A DNA stretch of 64,000 nucleotides from Dyadobacter psychrotolerans (GTDB taxonomy: Bacteria > Bacteroidota > Bacteroidia > Cytophagales > Spirosomataceae): the NCBI RefSeq assembly GCF_004349265.1, contig NZ_SMFL01000004.1:467150-531149 (forward strand), given 5' to 3'. Below are positions 53,590-62,709 of this stretch, piece by piece. Numbering within the stretch: the first letter of the stretch is position 1; every line of letters begins with the position of its first letter. The translations under genes were made by a program, and so were the position numbers. Under the pieces are notes generated by a model that was not told where the DNA came from, did no database searches, and saw only the letters and a list, made by a program, of their open reading frames with translations.

Positions 53590-55245
53590 ATGAAAGCTAT
53601 TTTTTTAATTCCAATTATTTCTTGTTTGAGCGTAAGTGCATTCTCTCAAACAGTCCAAAAAGTATCAGAGCAACCGTCCAAAGTCTGGGTTTCAGATTTA
53701 GGAAATGGCAGTTACAAAAATCCGGTTTTGCACGCCGATTACTCAGATCCCGACGTTTGCCGCGTAGGAGATAATTTTTACATGACGGCTTCCAGCTTCG
53801 ATGCCGTTCCGGGACTTCCGATTCTTCATTCCAAAGATCTTGTAAACTGGAAACTGATCGGACATGCGCTCAAACGTCAGGTTCCGATCGAACATTTTGA
53901 AAAAACACAACATGGAAACGGAGTCTGGGCACCTGCCATCCGTTTTCACAATCAGGAATTTTATATTTATTATCCGGATCCTGATTTCGGTATTTATCTG
54001 ACGAAGGCAAAAAGCGCTCACGGACCGTGGAGCGAGCCGGTCTTAGTGGAAGGTGGAAAGGGGCTGATTGATCCTTGTCCGCTTTGGGATGATAACGGTA
54101 AGGTTTACCTGGCTCATGGCTGGGCTGGCAGCAGGGCAGGCATAAAGAGCATTTTGACTGTAAAAGAACTTAATGCGACAGGCGATAAAGTGCTGGATAA
54201 CGGCGTGGTCGTTTACGATGGGCATGAACTGGATCCTACGGTTGAAGGCCCCAAGTTTTATAAACGAAATGGTTTCTATTACATTTTTGCACCCGCGGGT
54301 GGTGTAGCTACCGGCTGGCAGCTGGCACTTAGATCAAAAAATGTGTATGGCCCTTATGAGCGCAAAGTCGTAATGGATCAGGGCAAATCGACAGTCAACG
54401 GCCCGCACCAGGGAGCCTGGGTGGATACAAAACCGGTAAATGGGAAATCTCAGGATTGGTTTATTCACTTTCAGGACAAAAATGAATACGGAAGGGTCGT
54501 TCATTTGCAGCCAATGAAATGGGTTAACGACTGGCCCGTGATCGGGGCTGATCCGGATGGCGATGGAAAAGGCGAGCCGGTAACGACATACAGAAAACCA
54601 GACGTTGCCTTGGTTTCCTCCATTGCTACACCACCGGAGTCGGATGAATTTAATTCGCTTTTACTTGGAAAACAATGGCAATGGCAGGCGAATGCGAAAG
54701 GAACCTGGTTTACAACAAGTGCCAGCGGTTTTCTAAGATTATATTCATATAAATCACCTGAACCCAATCAAAACCTTTGGACCACACCTAATATCCTGCT
54801 GCAAAAATTTCCGGCAGAGCAGTTCACAGCAACCACAAAAGTAATTTTTACGCCAAATACCAAGCTGGAAAATGAAAAAGCAGGTCTCGTGGTGATGGGA
54901 CTGAGTTATGCCGCTTTGTATTTAAAAAGTACGAAGGATGGACTTGAACTGATTCAGGCAGTTTGTTTGAAAGCTGCTGAGGATAAACCGGAGAAAACGA
55001 TGGTCATCGAACGATTTAAAGCGAATCAAACGGTATACCTCCGGGTGCAGGTAACACAGGGAGGAGCCTGCCAGTTTAGCTATAGTTTTGATAATCAAAA
55101 ATACCTTCCGGCCGGTGGAGTGTTTAAGGCTGAAGTAGGCCGGTGGATTGGCGCAAAAATGGGACTGTTCTGTACCCGGGAAACGCAGATCAACGATTCA
55201 GGTTATGCTGACTTTGACTGGTTTCACATAGAACCTGTTCGGTAG
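53590..55245 (+). CDS. Glycoside hydrolase family 43 with C-terminal xylosidase-like beta-sandwich
   Basis: A 551-residue exported enzyme. A signal peptide ends near residue 20. The five-bladed propeller includes HADYSDPDVCRVGDNFYMTA with the catalytic base Asp, GLIDPCPLWDDNGKVYLAHG and LDPTVEGPKFYKRNGFYY with the catalytic acid Glu. The C-terminal 200 residues form the concanavalin-like domain found after GH43 in xylosidases and arabinofuranosidases. It probably removes arabinose or xylose side chains from the target glycan. Confidence 0.94.
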   Translation: MKAIFLIPIISCLSVSAFSQTVQKVSEQPSKVWVSDLGNGSYKNPVLHADYSDPDVCRVGDNFYMTASSFDAVPGLPILHSKDLVNWKLIGHALKRQVPIEHFEKTQHGNGVWAPAIRFHNQEFYIYYPDPDFGIYLTKAKSAHGPWSEPVLVEGGKGLIDPCPLWDDNGKVYLAHGWAGSRAGIKSILTVKELNATGDKVLDNGVVVYDGHELDPTVEGPKFYKRNGFYYIFAPAGGVATGWQLALRSKNVYGPYERKVVMDQGKSTVNGPHQGAWVDTKPVNGKSQDWFIHFQDKNEYGRVVHLQPMKWVNDWPVIGADPDGDGKGEPVTTYRKPDVALVSSIATPPESDEFNSLLLGKQWQWQANAKGTWFTTSASGFLRLYSYKSPEPNQNLWTTPNILLQKFPAEQFTATTKVIFTPNTKLENEKAGLVVMGLSYAALYLKSTKDGLELIQAVCLKAAEDKPEKTMVIERFKANQTVYLRVQVTQGGACQFSYSFDNQKYLPAGGVFKAEVGRWIGAKMGLFCTRETQINDSGYADFDWFHIEPVR

Positions 55246-55283
55246 ACTGTTTACTTCACTCAAAATTCGTTACCCATACTTTT

Positions 55284-56876
55284 ATGAAAGTGCTAAGCCT
55301 GTTTTTGCTTGTATTATTATGTGGTCAACAAAGTGTTCTTTCTCAAGGGCAAACCGAGATTTGGGACCGGTTTGAAGTTTCGCTGAAAGGCCCTGAAACA
55401 GGCAATCCGTTCTCCGACGTCAGTCTTACCGCAGAGTTTTCAAATGGAACAGAAAAGCTGACCGTCAATGGATTTTACGATGGTGAGGGTACTTATAAAG
55501 TTCGCTTTATGCCCCAAAAAACCGGGGTCTGGAAATACAGAACGATCAGTAACAGCAAGTCTTTAAATGGCAAAACCGGCACTTTTACCTGCATTGGACC
55601 GAAACAAAACAACCACGGACCGGTTCAGGTTGCAGATACCTATCATTTTAAATATACAGATGGAAAACGATACTATCCTTTCGGAACGACATTATATGCC
55701 TGGACGCATCAGCCACAATCACTGGAAGAGCTAACGCTTGCTACGCTGAAAAACAATGCATTTAATAAGGTGAGAATGTGCGTTTTTCCAAAATATTATT
55801 CCGGTGTGGAAAATGAGCCGAAGTTTTATCCTTACGAAAAAAAGAGCCAGTCAGCCGCAGCAAATGGCAGAGTCAAAATTGTCTGGGATTTTTCAAAATT
55901 TAATCCGGCATTTTTTCAGCATCTCGAAAAGCGGATTGATGATCTGAAAGATTTAGGAATAGAGGCTGACGTGATCATCTTTCATCCTTATGATAAAGGA
56001 CGATGGGGCTTTGATAGTTTGGGCATGGAAAACGATTTAAAATACATTAAATATCTCACCGCGAGGCTATCATCTTTTAGAAATGTATGGTGGTCGCTGG
56101 CCAATGAATTCGATTATATCAAAACCAAACCGCGCGAAGCATGGGATATTTATACAAGGGCCGTTATTGCCGGAGATCCTTACAAACACCTGTGTTCCAT
56201 TCACAACGGAAGTGTTTACTACGATAACTGGAAACCTGAATTTACACACGTCAGCATTCAGAACGGATCAACGGTAGAAGACTTTGGCCGGGCTGTTTTG
56301 CTTAGAGATGTATTTTTTAAGCCAATGGTTTACGACGAGGTTTGCTATGAAGGCGATCTGCCACAGCGATGGGGGCATTTGAGCGGTGAGGAAATGACGG
56401 CCGCGTTCTGGCAGGGTATCGTTGCCGGAACTTACGTTACCCACGGAGAAACCTACAAAAATGCTGGCGACACCATTTTCTGGGCGAAAGGCGGCAAACT
56501 GATCGGCAGCAGCCCTGCGCGTATATCATTTTTGCGAAAAATTCTGGAAGAGGGCCCCGGTCCATTACAGCTTGCCGATCCCTGGAAGGATCACAAAACA
56601 GCCACAGCCGACAGCAGTTATTATCTTGTGTATTTTGGTAAAGAGATGCAGGCCGAATGGACGTTTAGTTTACCGGGAAAAAGCGGACCTTCGGAGAAGA
56701 GGAATTTTCAGGTTGAAGTGATCGACACCTGGGACATGACTATTAAAAAGCTGCCCGAAATATTTGAGATGGCCAAAGTAGAAAACTACCGCATATTTGA
56801 TAAGAGACGAAAATCAATTCGCCTTCCGATGAAACCATATCTTGCTTTGAGAATTACTGAGGTTTCAAATAAATAG
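55284..56876 (+). CDS. DUF5060/DUF4038-like/DUF5605 putative glycosidase
   Basis: A 530-residue exported protein. A signal peptide (LSLFLLVLLCGQQSVLSQG) precedes a DUF5060-like beta domain with FYDGEGTYKVRFMPQKTGVW. A TIM-barrel of the DUF4038/apiosidase-like group covers about 115-430. The C-terminal domain resembles DUF5605. Probable catalytic acids are the Glu in WWSLANEFDY and the Glu in MVYDEVCYEGD, at the usual strand-4 and strand-7 positions. The substrate is unknown; its place after GH28 and GH43 suggests the same plant cell-wall glycan. It ends the locus at a terminator. Confidence 0.88.
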   Translation: MKVLSLFLLVLLCGQQSVLSQGQTEIWDRFEVSLKGPETGNPFSDVSLTAEFSNGTEKLTVNGFYDGEGTYKVRFMPQKTGVWKYRTISNSKSLNGKTGTFTCIGPKQNNHGPVQVADTYHFKYTDGKRYYPFGTTLYAWTHQPQSLEELTLATLKNNAFNKVRMCVFPKYYSGVENEPKFYPYEKKSQSAAANGRVKIVWDFSKFNPAFFQHLEKRIDDLKDLGIEADVIIFHPYDKGRWGFDSLGMENDLKYIKYLTARLSSFRNVWWSLANEFDYIKTKPREAWDIYTRAVIAGDPYKHLCSIHNGSVYYDNWKPEFTHVSIQNGSTVEDFGRAVLLRDVFFKPMVYDEVCYEGDLPQRWGHLSGEEMTAAFWQGIVAGTYVTHGETYKNAGDTIFWAKGGKLIGSSPARISFLRKILEEGPGPLQLADPWKDHKTATADSSYYLVYFGKEMQAEWTFSLPGKSGPSEKRNFQVEVIDTWDMTIKKLPEIFEMAKVENYRIFDKRRKSIRLPMKPYLALRITEVSNK

Positions 56877-56907
56877 TTGTCTGTCAGGATATAAATTTAT
56901 TGTAAAC

Positions 56908-56945
56908 CCAAAATGCCGGAAAGATCTAACCCTCCGGCATTTTGG
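56908..56945. terminator. Bidirectional terminator
   Basis: AAAATGCCGGA at 56910-56920 pairs with TCCGGCATTTT at 56933-56943. It lies between convergent genes at the end of the polysaccharide locus. Confidence 0.85.
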
Positions 56946-56954
56946 CTTTAAGTG

Positions 56955-57338
56955 TTATTTGACGGCTAATACTCTTTCCGACTTCTGTTCAGACAGTTCA
57001 AAGGACTTGGTTTGTTTTTCCCCTTTACTGGAAACCTCAATTTCATATTTGCCCGCTGCTAACTCGTCAACGTTTAAGGTCCGGCCAAATTTCTGACTGT
57101 TTTTGCTTACTGTTTCACGGTATACGATTTCACCTCTTTCATTTCTAAGCAAAAGTATAGTTGAGGCATCCGCATTGACCTTGTCGACAAGAACATTGAT
57201 TTTCCCGCTCTTGGTTGAATAAATACCGGTACCAAAGCCTGTTGATTTTTTGGTTTCTTTATCTTCTGCATTAGCAGTGAAAGTGGCAGTAACAAAAAGC
57301 GCCAAAGCGCAAACGAAGGTTTTAATTGAATTTTTCAT
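56955..57338 (-). CDS. Small secreted protein, DUF3244-like
   Basis: A 127-residue protein with a signal peptide (VCALALFVTATFTANA, cleaved before EDKE). The rest forms a single beta-sandwich with the pattern TILLLRNERGEIVYRETVSK and LAAGKYEIEVSSKGEKQTK. It resembles the small DUF3244 or secretion-tag domains of Bacteroidota. Function unknown. Confidence 0.75.
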   Translation of the reverse strand: MKNSIKTFVCALALFVTATFTANAEDKETKKSTGFGTGIYSTKSGKINVLVDKVNADASTILLLRNERGEIVYRETVSKNSQKFGRTLNVDELAAGKYEIEVSSKGEKQTKSFELSEQKSERVLAVK

Positions 57339-57673
57339 GGCTTTTTATATTTTATTTTTCTGGCTGTTATAATTAAAAGAACATGACAAATGTAATGGCA
57401 ATGAAAGGTACTATGTATAACAAAGTACATGAATGGTGATGGATTGTGATCAGTGGTAGAAATTGCGTTTGATGCTATTTTGCACGCGGTTTGGCTAAGT
57501 ATCTAAGTGATGTTTCACTTGTTAAAATTGCCGTTTCACCTCCTTTTTGGGTAGCCTTCACATGGCTTTGGTTGCGCCTGACTTAGTGAGCGGTTACTTT
57601 TGAATGTTAATTGAACCTTATTTTTGTTCACTTTCTAAAGTATTGCCTTCTAACCAATCTAAAATTTCTCAAC
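57339..57673. other. Divergent intergenic region
   Basis: Contains the promoters of the small secreted protein and the ScyD/ScyE-like gene. No gene or strong hairpin seen. Confidence 0.35.
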
Positions 57674-58663
57674 ATGATGCGTACTTCAATTTTATCCTTT
57701 GGCTCCGCTTTGGCGCTGACACTTGTTCTAAGCTGCACAAAAGATCACATCCCTTCGGTATCTGAGCCAACCTCCTTCCAGGCAAGTGCCTATGCCTCCG
57801 GGCTTAAAGCGCCTATTGGTATGACCCTTGATAACAAAGGACAGATTTGGGTCACTGAGGGAGGACTTGGTAAAGACGATGCCAGCGTTTCTGTGATCAC
57901 TACCGATGGAAAGGTCAGTCAGGTCATCACCGGTTTCAAATCCGAATTTGCCAATGGCGCAATTGAAGGAATGGGGCACGTGATCTTTAAAGAAGGTAAG
58001 CTCTATATCCTAAACGGATTGGCTAACCGACTTTACATTGCAGACGTTTCTTCATACAAAACCGGCGATCAGATCGCTTTAGGTGCTCTTGAGAGCCAGG
58101 ATCTGGGGACTTTTATTGATGGTCTTAAATTGGTGACACCGCTAAACTCGAATGTTTTTAATATGACATTCGGTCCCGATGGTCACCTGTACATTCTGGA
58201 TGCAGGCTCCAATGCAATCATCAAAAGAGATCAGACAACTAAGGAACTTAGTCTGTTTGCCAGGATTCCTAACGTCACTCAAAATCAGGAGCCGGTACCG
58301 ACCAGCATTGTTTACGATGGTTCGAAATTTCTGCTGACTACTTTCAGCGGAGGTCCGTTTTTTAAGGGCACAGCAAAAATTTTCCAGGTTGATAAATCGG
58401 GTAAAGTAGATGATTATAAAACAAATCTTACCACGCTAACCAGCATCGTGCTTACACCGAATAACAAACCGCTCGTAACTGAATTTGCCGAATTTTCACT
58501 CACTCAGCCAGGTTTTGTGGCGGGAACGGGCCGCGTTGCCAATGAGGATGGGGTTACGCTTTTTTCAGGTCTAACCATGCCTACTGATCTGGAAAGAAGC
58601 GGTGATAAAACCTATTACGTGCTGAGCAATGGAACTGGAACCGTTCAAAAGCTGACTTATTAG
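57674..58663 (+). CDS. ScyD/ScyE-like beta-propeller lipoprotein
   Basis: A 329-residue lipoprotein. The signal (SFGSALALTLVLSC) ends at a lipobox cysteine followed by TKD. The rest is a beta-propeller with repeats such as APIGMTLDNKGQIWVTEGG and NMTFGPDGHLYILDAGSNA. The name comes from cyanobacterial scytonemin cluster proteins, but the fold is general and the role here is unknown. I start at the ATG at 57674; the frame extends to 57611. Confidence 0.85.
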   Translation: MMRTSILSFGSALALTLVLSCTKDHIPSVSEPTSFQASAYASGLKAPIGMTLDNKGQIWVTEGGLGKDDASVSVITTDGKVSQVITGFKSEFANGAIEGMGHVIFKEGKLYILNGLANRLYIADVSSYKTGDQIALGALESQDLGTFIDGLKLVTPLNSNVFNMTFGPDGHLYILDAGSNAIIKRDQTTKELSLFARIPNVTQNQEPVPTSIVYDGSKFLLTTFSGGPFFKGTAKIFQVDKSGKVDDYKTNLTTLTSIVLTPNNKPLVTEFAEFSLTQPGFVAGTGRVANEDGVTLFSGLTMPTDLERSGDKTYYVLSNGTGTVQKLTY

Positions 58664-58701
58664 GCTTAAAAAAGCAGTTTTCACTGCCCGCATTTGAAAA
58701 T

Positions 58702-58751
58702 CCGGTATGGTTTGCAAACACATTAGTGTTGGGGCCCATACCGGCTATTTT
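58702..58751 (+). terminator. Terminator-like hairpin
   Basis: CCGGTATGG at 58702-58710 pairs with CCATACCGG at 58736-58744, followed by CTATTTTAT. It begins about 40 bases after the ScyD/ScyE-like stop. Confidence 0.65.
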
Positions 58752-58895
58752 ATCTTGACAAATTATACCATAGACTTCATCTCCAATAGATGGCCTTTTA
58801 TCCTTAAAAATGATTCATTGATCGGAAATTATGTAGTGTGTTTAGCCTGATGATTTAAATTTGGCTATCTGATTTAAACTAACTACTTGTTTGCA

Positions 58896-59390
58896 ATGTT
58901 TCATTCTACCACAGGTCTGATCCATCTTTCCGCCGCATTTATTGCCATGATCAGCGGTGCTTTTGTTCTCTTAAATAAAAAAGGAGGGATTTTTCATAAG
59001 AGGGTAGGTTACACTTATGTAATCAGCATGTATACGCTGAATATCACGGCATTTTTTATTTATTATCTGTTCGGAAAATTTGGGCCATTTCATGCCCTGT
59101 CTGTCATGAGTCTGATCTGTCTGTCAGGGGGAATTATACCGGCAATTTTCAAAAAACATGTCAAAAACTGGCTTGATTGGCACTACTACTTTATGAACTG
59201 GTCGGTCGTTGGCCTTTATGCCGCCTTCTGGGCTGAAACTTTAACACGAACGCTGCCGGTGCGCCAGTTCTGGCCTCTTGTTTTTGCGGCAGCCACGGTG
59301 ACAGCAATGATCGGATCATACCTGATACGGCGTAACGCAAAGCGGCTGATCACAGAAAGATCGCTTTCAAACACCGATCAGAATAAATAA
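58896..59390 (+). CDS. DUF2306 membrane protein
   Basis: A 164-residue inner-membrane protein with about five helices and the DUF2306 pattern. It opens with TTGLIHLSAAFIAMISGAFV, then KKGGIFHKRVGYTYVISMYT, then WHYYFMNWSVVGLYAAFWAE. Conserved His residues in helices might bind haem or metal, but no function is known. I use the ATG at 58896 rather than the TTG at 58887. Confidence 0.88.
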   Translation: MFHSTTGLIHLSAAFIAMISGAFVLLNKKGGIFHKRVGYTYVISMYTLNITAFFIYYLFGKFGPFHALSVMSLICLSGGIIPAIFKKHVKNWLDWHYYFMNWSVVGLYAAFWAETLTRTLPVRQFWPLVFAAATVTAMIGSYLIRRNAKRLITERSLSNTDQNK

Positions 59391-59425
59391 AAACTTTCGA
59401 TATAAAACTGATAAAACGCTTTTGA

Positions 59426-61591
59426 TTATTTGACAGATAAGCTTACGCTTTTGCCCAAATAAACACCCTGGGGCAAATCCACGATGAAAGTTGTAGTGTT
59501 TTGTTTTTGGTTAACTACTGTTTTGTAACCTTCACCCTCAGCTTTGTATATACCACTGACAGACAGTTCCATGCTACCAAGCTTTCGGGATGGATCAGCC
59601 AGCGTAAGTGTTTTTAGTTTACCTGCATTGGTTTTAAGCATAATGATGCCGGAACTTGCCAAACGAACATTTAAGCCTTTTTCAATCTGTAAATTACCCG
59701 GCTGATAAAATGCCAGCTGGGTGATTCCCAATTTGCTTTGTCTTACTGCCTGCAAAGAAGACGTATTAGATAGGATTTCAACGAAACGATTATTTTTGCT
59801 GGTTGTGACCAGATCTTTCTCTGATATATCCGGCACAACAATGTATTGATAGGAGGCCTTATCAGGTTTGCTTCCGTGGTTAAACCATAGTTTAAAAATT
59901 CCTCTATTCACGGGCTCTTTACTGATATTTTTCTGGTCTGTTATCGCCGCCCAGCTTCCCGTTTCAGTCTGATTGGAAAGATTTACTGTTGCAGGATCAG
60001 GAAAAATATAGCCGATTTTGTCATGATGAACCCACTTCACATTTTGCAGAACTCTGCTGCCATTGGCAACTACTTGCAGATTTCCTCCCTGCAGCATGTG
60101 TACATCGGTTCGCATCAAGACCTGGTTGAGTGTAGTGGCTACTTCCATATCAGACTCTGATTTGATATCAGTGCCCAGGCAAACATACTCTTCGTCGAAA
60201 AAGAACCAGGATTTTTTCGCTTTCAAAGGATCATGAGGACTTTTAAAATCGAAAACAACAGCTCCGTACAGCCCATCTGTAACTGCGCCGACGAAGTCCG
60301 TCAAACCGGCTTTTTGAATGTCATCAGGTCCAGGAAGGGCTGGTTTTTGTACAATGGTAGTTCCTGAAATTTTCTGCCAGTCGTATGCAGGCCAGATGTT
60401 CAAATATTCATCACCTTTCAGCATCAGATAATTGGTGCCGTCAGCGCGGTGGTGGGTCAATTTTCCCGGTCCGTTATAGGGTTCTTCCATATTTCGGTTG
60501 CGGGTTGAAAACATACGAACCGTGGTGTAAAAGTTTGGCCGCTGAAAAACAAAATGCTCGGATTGCCAGAAAAATTTAGCAAACGAAGCCGAAGGTTTAG
60601 CCTCTCCTTTTCTGAGTCTGATAATCTCTTCCAGTTCCTTTTTTCTGTAATCGGTACTTATAAGAACGCGCTCAATTTCTAATGTACCAAAAGGCTGGAA
60701 GTTGGACGGATTGGAGATACTGCGGTTTTTTACACTGATATCTTCATAAACTCCGTAAACCATCTGCTTGTAGATTCCATCGAGATAATAATCGACAAGC
60801 TGGTTTATTTTCTCTTTGGAAAACGCATAAGGTGTGCCCGAAACATAATAGGACCACTCACCGTAAGCGTTTGCATATTTTCCATATCCATAAGAGGAAG
60901 TATTGTTAACCCGGTCGACGCGATGGTGAAAACTGTAATCATGCTGCATACCTCTTTCTCCGGTAGCGAATTTCAGCTCTCCTTCTATAATTTTAATGAT
61001 CTTATCAAACTCCTTATAATCACCCTGGAAAAGAAGATTTTTGGCCAGAATCCCTGCAATCACAATACGGTCGCCGCTTGGCCTTGCTCCTGATGCGTTC
61101 ATATTTGCCCTTCCGATCATAGGCTGGGCTCTTGCGACGAGTTCCTTGGGGAGCTCATCACCAATTACCAGCATAAGGTTGCCCAGGTTTGTTGGGGTTG
61201 TGATCTGGTTATCATGCCAGTTATCTCCCACGAAGTCATGCTCGACCCAGTACAGTAGTCCCTTTTCAATTTGTGCTTTAAGCGGTTTACTTTGATAGAA
61301 TTTTGAGGTTTTGTTCTTATAAGCTTTGGCCATGTAAACCATATCGCGGGTGTGTCCTCCGTGCGGAAAGCTGGCGTTTCGGCTCAAATCGCTGTAATTG
61401 ATCGCCTTGAAGCTGCCATCTTCGTTCATATTTGCCATCAGCGACTCCACTTTGGCATCTTCGATTTTAGTCTCCATCAAATCGGCGCCAATACGCTCTT
61501 TGATAATCTTTATGTCATTTTGCGCCAGGCAGCTAAGTGCCATTAGAAAAATTGCTGAAAGAGTAAACGCGCTTTTGTTTAAAAACTTCAT
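59426..61591 (-). CDS. Polysaccharide lyase family 8-type protein
   Basis: A 721-residue exported enzyme with a signal peptide (KSAFTLSAIFLMALSCLAQ). The N-terminal alpha-toroid carries GMQHDYSFHHRVDRVNNTSS and YGKYANAYGEW, the equivalent of the catalytic His and Tyr region of PL8. The C-terminal super-sandwich shows WPAYDWQKISGTTIV. PL8 enzymes cleave uronic-acid-containing chains such as hyaluronate, chondroitin or xanthan. The substrate here is unknown. It is not in the row of the main polysaccharide locus. Confidence 0.9.
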   Translation of the reverse strand: MKFLNKSAFTLSAIFLMALSCLAQNDIKIIKERIGADLMETKIEDAKVESLMANMNEDGSFKAINYSDLSRNASFPHGGHTRDMVYMAKAYKNKTSKFYQSKPLKAQIEKGLLYWVEHDFVGDNWHDNQITTPTNLGNLMLVIGDELPKELVARAQPMIGRANMNASGARPSGDRIVIAGILAKNLLFQGDYKEFDKIIKIIEGELKFATGERGMQHDYSFHHRVDRVNNTSSYGYGKYANAYGEWSYYVSGTPYAFSKEKINQLVDYYLDGIYKQMVYGVYEDISVKNRSISNPSNFQPFGTLEIERVLISTDYRKKELEEIIRLRKGEAKPSASFAKFFWQSEHFVFQRPNFYTTVRMFSTRNRNMEEPYNGPGKLTHHRADGTNYLMLKGDEYLNIWPAYDWQKISGTTIVQKPALPGPDDIQKAGLTDFVGAVTDGLYGAVVFDFKSPHDPLKAKKSWFFFDEEYVCLGTDIKSESDMEVATTLNQVLMRTDVHMLQGGNLQVVANGSRVLQNVKWVHHDKIGYIFPDPATVNLSNQTETGSWAAITDQKNISKEPVNRGIFKLWFNHGSKPDKASYQYIVVPDISEKDLVTTSKNNRFVEILSNTSSLQAVRQSKLGITQLAFYQPGNLQIEKGLNVRLASSGIIMLKTNAGKLKTLTLADPSRKLGSMELSVSGIYKAEGEGYKTVVNQKQNTTTFIVDLPQGVYLGKSVSLSVK

Positions 61592-61675
61592 AATCGAACT
61601 TTAACTATAGTTTCTTTGAGTTCTTAACAAAGCTGGTTTTATGATATTTCTATCGATTTAGTTCGAGGCCATTTT

Positions 61676-62395
61676 TTAATACGGGACCGTAGACAAATTT
61701 GTTTTCCTGTTTTTTCCCCATTTGTACCGGTGGGTCCAGTAAGCAGTTTTCATGGATAACAGTCCCAAACCCGCTCCAAAAAGGACATCGCCAATGTAAT
61801 GTTTATTATTGGCAATACGCAGCAGTCCGGTGGTGCTGGCCATGGTATATGCCGCGTAAGGAATCCATGGGAGCCGGTCTTTGTATTCTTCGCTTAAAAA
61901 AGTTGCCGTTGCAAATGCCTGCGCGGTGTGCCCGGAAGGAAAAGATCTATAATCACTTCCATCCGGTCGAAGTTCGCTGGAAACCTCTTTTAGAAGATTT
62001 GTAGAAGCATAAAACAGGATTTCTCCCTTTATCAAGATTACAGTTTTGTTTAAAAAATCATTTTTTGATTTTACTCCAAAAACATCCAGACCATAGGCGA
62101 TCGGTAGGGGGGCATATTCAAGATAATCATCCAGTCTTGTTCTGAAATTGCCGAAATGTTTACCGCGCTGGTCGGCGATCCTGTATTTTATCTGATCTTT
62201 AAAAAAAAGAGTTGTCACCAGCCCTGAGCTCATCAAAACAGCCGGAACATAAAGTTTAGCTGGCTTAAATGCTAACGGACGGTTTACAATCGCGACAGAA
62301 TCCGGTTGCTGGCCCAAACAGGAAAAGGATGCCAGAAAAAGCAGTAGTGATACAAATCTGTGTGACAAAGAAAATTTTGAAAGATAATTTGGCAT
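61676..62395 (-). CDS. PAP2-family phosphatase
   Basis: A 239-residue membrane or exported phosphatase. After the signal (LLLFLASFSCLGQ), the PAP2 motifs appear in order: K-x6-RP (KEVSSELRP), FPSGHTAQAF and R-x5-H-x3-D (LLRIANNKHYIGDVLFG). Members dephosphorylate lipid phosphates such as undecaprenyl pyrophosphate or phosphatidate. I start at the ATG at 62395; the frame extends to 62443. Confidence 0.92.
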   Translation of the reverse strand: MPNYLSKFSLSHRFVSLLLFLASFSCLGQQPDSVAIVNRPLAFKPAKLYVPAVLMSSGLVTTLFFKDQIKYRIADQRGKHFGNFRTRLDDYLEYAPLPIAYGLDVFGVKSKNDFLNKTVILIKGEILFYASTNLLKEVSSELRPDGSDYRSFPSGHTAQAFATATFLSEEYKDRLPWIPYAAYTMASTTGLLRIANNKHYIGDVLFGAGLGLLSMKTAYWTHRYKWGKNRKTNLSTVPY

Positions 62396-62709
62396 TAATG
62401 ACACGAAATAGATTAACAAAACAGATTTTACCAGCTGCACCAAAATGATCGCAAGACAAAAAAAGCAGCGGCGGAATTAATAAGTTACAATTTCAAACGC
62501 AGGGTCACCAAAAGAAACAGAGTTTTGATAACGCAAACTGGGGACAAATCATTTCTCAAGGCGCCGTTTCTGATTTCGCAAACTCGGATCACATTAAAAA
62601 ATGTAGGTTGATAATGTGTTTTTCATTTTATAACAAAGAAAAATGTCCTAAACCCTTTGATGTTTGGAGAAAGCATTGATATTTGAATTTTAAAATCAAA
62701 TAGTTAAAC
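62396..62709. other. Divergent intergenic region
   Basis: Lies between the PAP2 gene and the last, partial gene. It is AT-rich and I saw no further gene. The start codon of the next gene is a GTG right after an in-frame stop. Confidence 0.35.
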
